This document shows positions 57,701 to 60,000 of a stretch of DNA of 60,000 bases, piece by piece. Position 1 is the first letter of the stretch. Each line of letters opens with the position of its first letter. The translations under genes were made by a program, and so were the position numbers. This DNA comes from Polytrichum commune (taxonomy: Eukaryota > Streptophyta > Polytrichopsida > Polytrichales > Polytrichaceae). The notes under the pieces are model-generated. The model searched no databases. It was given only the letters and a program-made list of their open reading frames with translations, and was not told the DNA's origin. The stretch spans positions 11,722,501 through 11,782,500 of the forward strand of contig OX485808.1 in the NCBI GenBank assembly GCA_950295325.1, written 5' to 3'.

Positions 57701-60000
57701 GTCTTGTATGTACTTCCCCTTTTCGGTGGAATCACATGTTATGCCATATAATAACATCTGGTGGGATTTCTGCAGATGCTGGGGCTGAACGTGTACAGCT
57801 ATGTAGACCTTAATGACATCCAATTCTACAAGGCCCAAAAATCATTGGCGAAGAAGATGGATATACTAGACTGGATCCCTGGGAGCTACGCCGAGGAGAC
57901 TGTTGAAGGGGGTGAGAGCCCGCTGGATAAGGCGAGGCGTGTCAACCCTGAAGAATTGGCCATAAAGGTTCCAGTTGCTGTACCAGAGCCTCTGGTCCAA
58001 GTGCATCCAGGCACATCCTCTCGGCGACCGCGTGACGAGGAGGGGGAGGAGGAGGAGGAGGATGAGGAGGTGGAAGAGGAGGTGGAAGAGGAGGAAGAAG
58101 AGGCTAAAGTGGAGGGCGAGGTCGAAGAAGGGGGAACAGGCTTCACTCAGGAATCTGAAGCCCCTCAACGAAAGAAGGCAATGCGGGTAGCAACTCCACA
58201 AAGTAAGTTGGTGCCCGTCCTGACGGTTGATGATGCCCGCGACATGTACTCCAGGGATGCGACTGCCGCGTTCAGGGAGAGGAGGAAACTAAAAGGCAAG
58301 AAACTCTATGGCGACTATGCCATCGAGGAGACAATTGCCATTAGCAGCGAAGACGAGGACAACATGGAGCTCGCGAAACGGCTCAGGTCGGACCCTCCCT
58401 CTCCAGGTGCCTTCGCAGGGATGGTGAAGGTGAAGCCGGAAGTCCTCACCGTGCAAGAAGCCAACGAGAAGATGTTAAGGGACGAAGAACAACGCGTCCG
58501 CTTGCAAAAGGCCGCTGCTGAAGAACCCTCAGTGCGGAACGAAGTGGCAGAGCTAAGGGCTCTCTTATTGGAGCAAGAGCGACTGCGGGCATTGGCGCAA
58601 CCTCCAACTAGTGCGGACTTGATCACGCAAGTGATTCGAGGCATGTGGGCGCAGGGTTTGGTGGTGGCTCCCCCGGGCTCATTTCCACACTTGCCCCCCG
58701 GCTTCCCTCCCCAGAACATTCCTCCGCAGCCCGTGCCGCAATCCTCCTTCAGCTTTCAGCACATGGTTCCCCCCCACGTCCGTCCGTATCCGCCGGTTCA
58801 ACAAGCGGATGACCCCAATATATGGCGCCTTCCCGGGTCTTCTAGACCTGTGACCCCCCCACCACTTCGGCCGCCCCTGGTGATCCCCCCGCCCCATCAG
58901 CAGGACGACCCCCACATGTTTGGGTCGTCCGACCCAAACCCGCCCCCCCTTACAGTGCAACAAGGCCAATCTCATGATGCACGAGAGTTTGGGTCGGCCG
59001 ACCCAAACCCCGTTACCGCTCAGTCTTCAATGGACCAGCATGGGTCTGAAAGAGACACACCCATGCCTGATGTTGAAGGTCCTCGAGGGCCTGGTGATAC
59101 CTCTACTCCTATCCCAATCGATGAACCTATGCATGATGCACATGCGGAGGTTGGGTTAGGAGAAGGTCCTGACACTGAGCGCTTGCAGGAGAGGGGTGCT
59201 GACATCGTCGGAGAAGGCGGTGGCAAGAGAGAACGACAAGCGGAGGCGGTGGAGGCTTCCATGGCGTCCAGGCATGACCAGGGAGAGGTAATACACTGAG
59301 ACCTCCTCAGTTTGGGTCGCTCGACCCAAACTCCTGGTCTATTGTCTTGTTGCCGTGGTCGTGTCCCCCCTAGCTAGGAGGAACTGCCCCCACCCCATCC
59401 ATCCGCTCTCGCATCCCTTCAGCCCCCCCCCCCCCGACGATCACTAATGTCGCCCGTCCCACGATTTTACTCGAACTTGGAGGCGTGCACACAATTTTGT
59501 AGATGTTGAATTAGGATAGTTTGAACGGATCGTTCAACGCGGCTTCGCACCCCTAGGCATTTTGTACATAGAGCATTGCAAACAATAAAATTATTATTTT
59601 GTGCCCTTATGTTTGTTTTCGTGTTCAAATGTATATTTTTTCCTCTTGCCCCCTCTTGCATTTGTATGGCCGCCTATGCATAGTGGTTCTTGTATTTTTC
59701 ACAGAAAATATTGTATTCACTTTAAGTGGACATAGCATGACATAGTCTTCCCCCGCCTTATGTCGCTCGTCTCCACAGGGATCGGAGCATAGCGTCGCGG
59801 CTCCCCGCCGGGCCTCTCCAAGAAGCGAGGAAGGTAGCGCGATGGTCCCCCCCATTTTACCCGTTCCACCTTTGCCGCCTAAGACCCGGTTCCTGGTGTT
59901 AGACCTCAACGGGGTCCTCGTCCAATGCGTTCATTGCCCGAGGACCCCCACAGTGGCCTTTTGCAAACCCGAGGACGCGAATTACGACGGGCCGCCCACG
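54701..60000 (+). CDS. ParB-like / DNA-methylase-like / HAD phosphatase-like fusion protein (3' end outside window)
   Basis: Four exons join in phase 0: 54701-56029, 56303-57625, 57776-59287 and 59779 to the edge (1,462 residues so far). Donors are GTGAGC, GTAAGC and GTAATA; acceptors end in GCAG or CACAG. Exon 1 has a Ser/Thr/Pro-rich linker (residues ~160-240), then WLIDGQHSVEASKKL (~345-360), matching the DGxHR-type motif of ParB/Srx folds. Exon 2 has FGIIDFRSIPG where an N6/N4 methylase would carry DPPY. It ends in GDCIFNVFGGTKPVFAGM, continuing into exon 3 as MLGLNVYSYVDLNDIQFYKA, the layout of the C-terminal SAM-binding block of such methylases. Exon 3 adds a Glu-rich run and a Pro-rich tail. 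Exon 4 contains KTRFLVLDLNGVLV, like FCP1/NIF HAD phosphatases. Altered key residues may mean no catalytic activity. The phosphatase part could belong to a separate gene. Confidence 0.65.
56052..56195. repeat. Four palindromes in a 41-bp tandem repeat inside intron 1
   Basis: The 10-2-10 palindrome recurs near 56052, 56093, 56134 and 56173, joined by TTTCTTCATACA. Introns 2 (about 57654) and 3 (about 59310) hold one copy each. All introns of the ParB/methylase-like gene therefore contain the motif. Confidence 0.9.
58918..59008. repeat. Two palindromes inside coding exon 3
   Basis: 58918-58939 (centre TC) and 58987-59008 (centre GC) are perfect 10-bp-arm palindromes. They are read in frame as FGSSDPN and FGSADPN within the Pro/Gln-rich tail of the ParB/methylase-like protein. 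Confidence 0.9.

Overview
The window looks like nuclear DNA of a green plant, most likely a seed-free lineage such as a bryophyte or a close relative. The support is two conserved plant genes with short GT-AG introns (the spliceosomal LSM8 protein and the plastid-targeted ribosomal protein S1), an interstitial CCCTAAA telomere-type tract, and mobile elements of types I associate with streptophyte genomes. I cannot name the species from sequence alone.

Left third (1-23,400). There is a partial exon at the left edge and an unrecognised three-exon minus-strand gene (1,918-4,219). LSM8 follows on the plus strand (6,121-8,002, five exons). A long minus-strand gene (21,204 to 10,670) encodes a coiled-coil protein; I traced 21 exons for it, all with consistent splice phases (1,281 residues). 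Upstream of it lies a degenerate tandem array (22,190-23,345).

Middle (25,000-41,300). A Ty3/gypsy retrotransposon (26,878-34,106) carries gag, protease, a C5 cytosine DNA methyltransferase domain, reverse transcriptase, RNase H, integrase and a terminal PHD-type finger. It is broken by in-frame TAG/TGA codons and one frame change. Small inverted-repeat elements follow. Next is the plastid ribosomal protein S1 gene (36,664-41,317, eight exons).

Right third (41,300-60,000). This is an accessory region. A two-frame DDE-like transposase lies on the minus strand (48,484 to 45,360). An array of a perfect palindrome (10-bp arms around a 2-bp centre) starts just upstream of it. On the plus strand, a large spliced gene (54,701 to beyond the right edge) combines a ParB/Srx-like DGQH motif, a region resembling an N6/N4 DNA methylase C-terminus, acidic and proline-rich linkers, and the start of an FCP1/HAD-like phosphatase domain. 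The same palindrome is found in its leader, in all three introns, and twice inside a coding exon.

The most unusual content is therefore two methyltransferase-like genes in mobile or repeat-associated settings, plus a palindrome family that physically links the transposase and the ParB-like gene.
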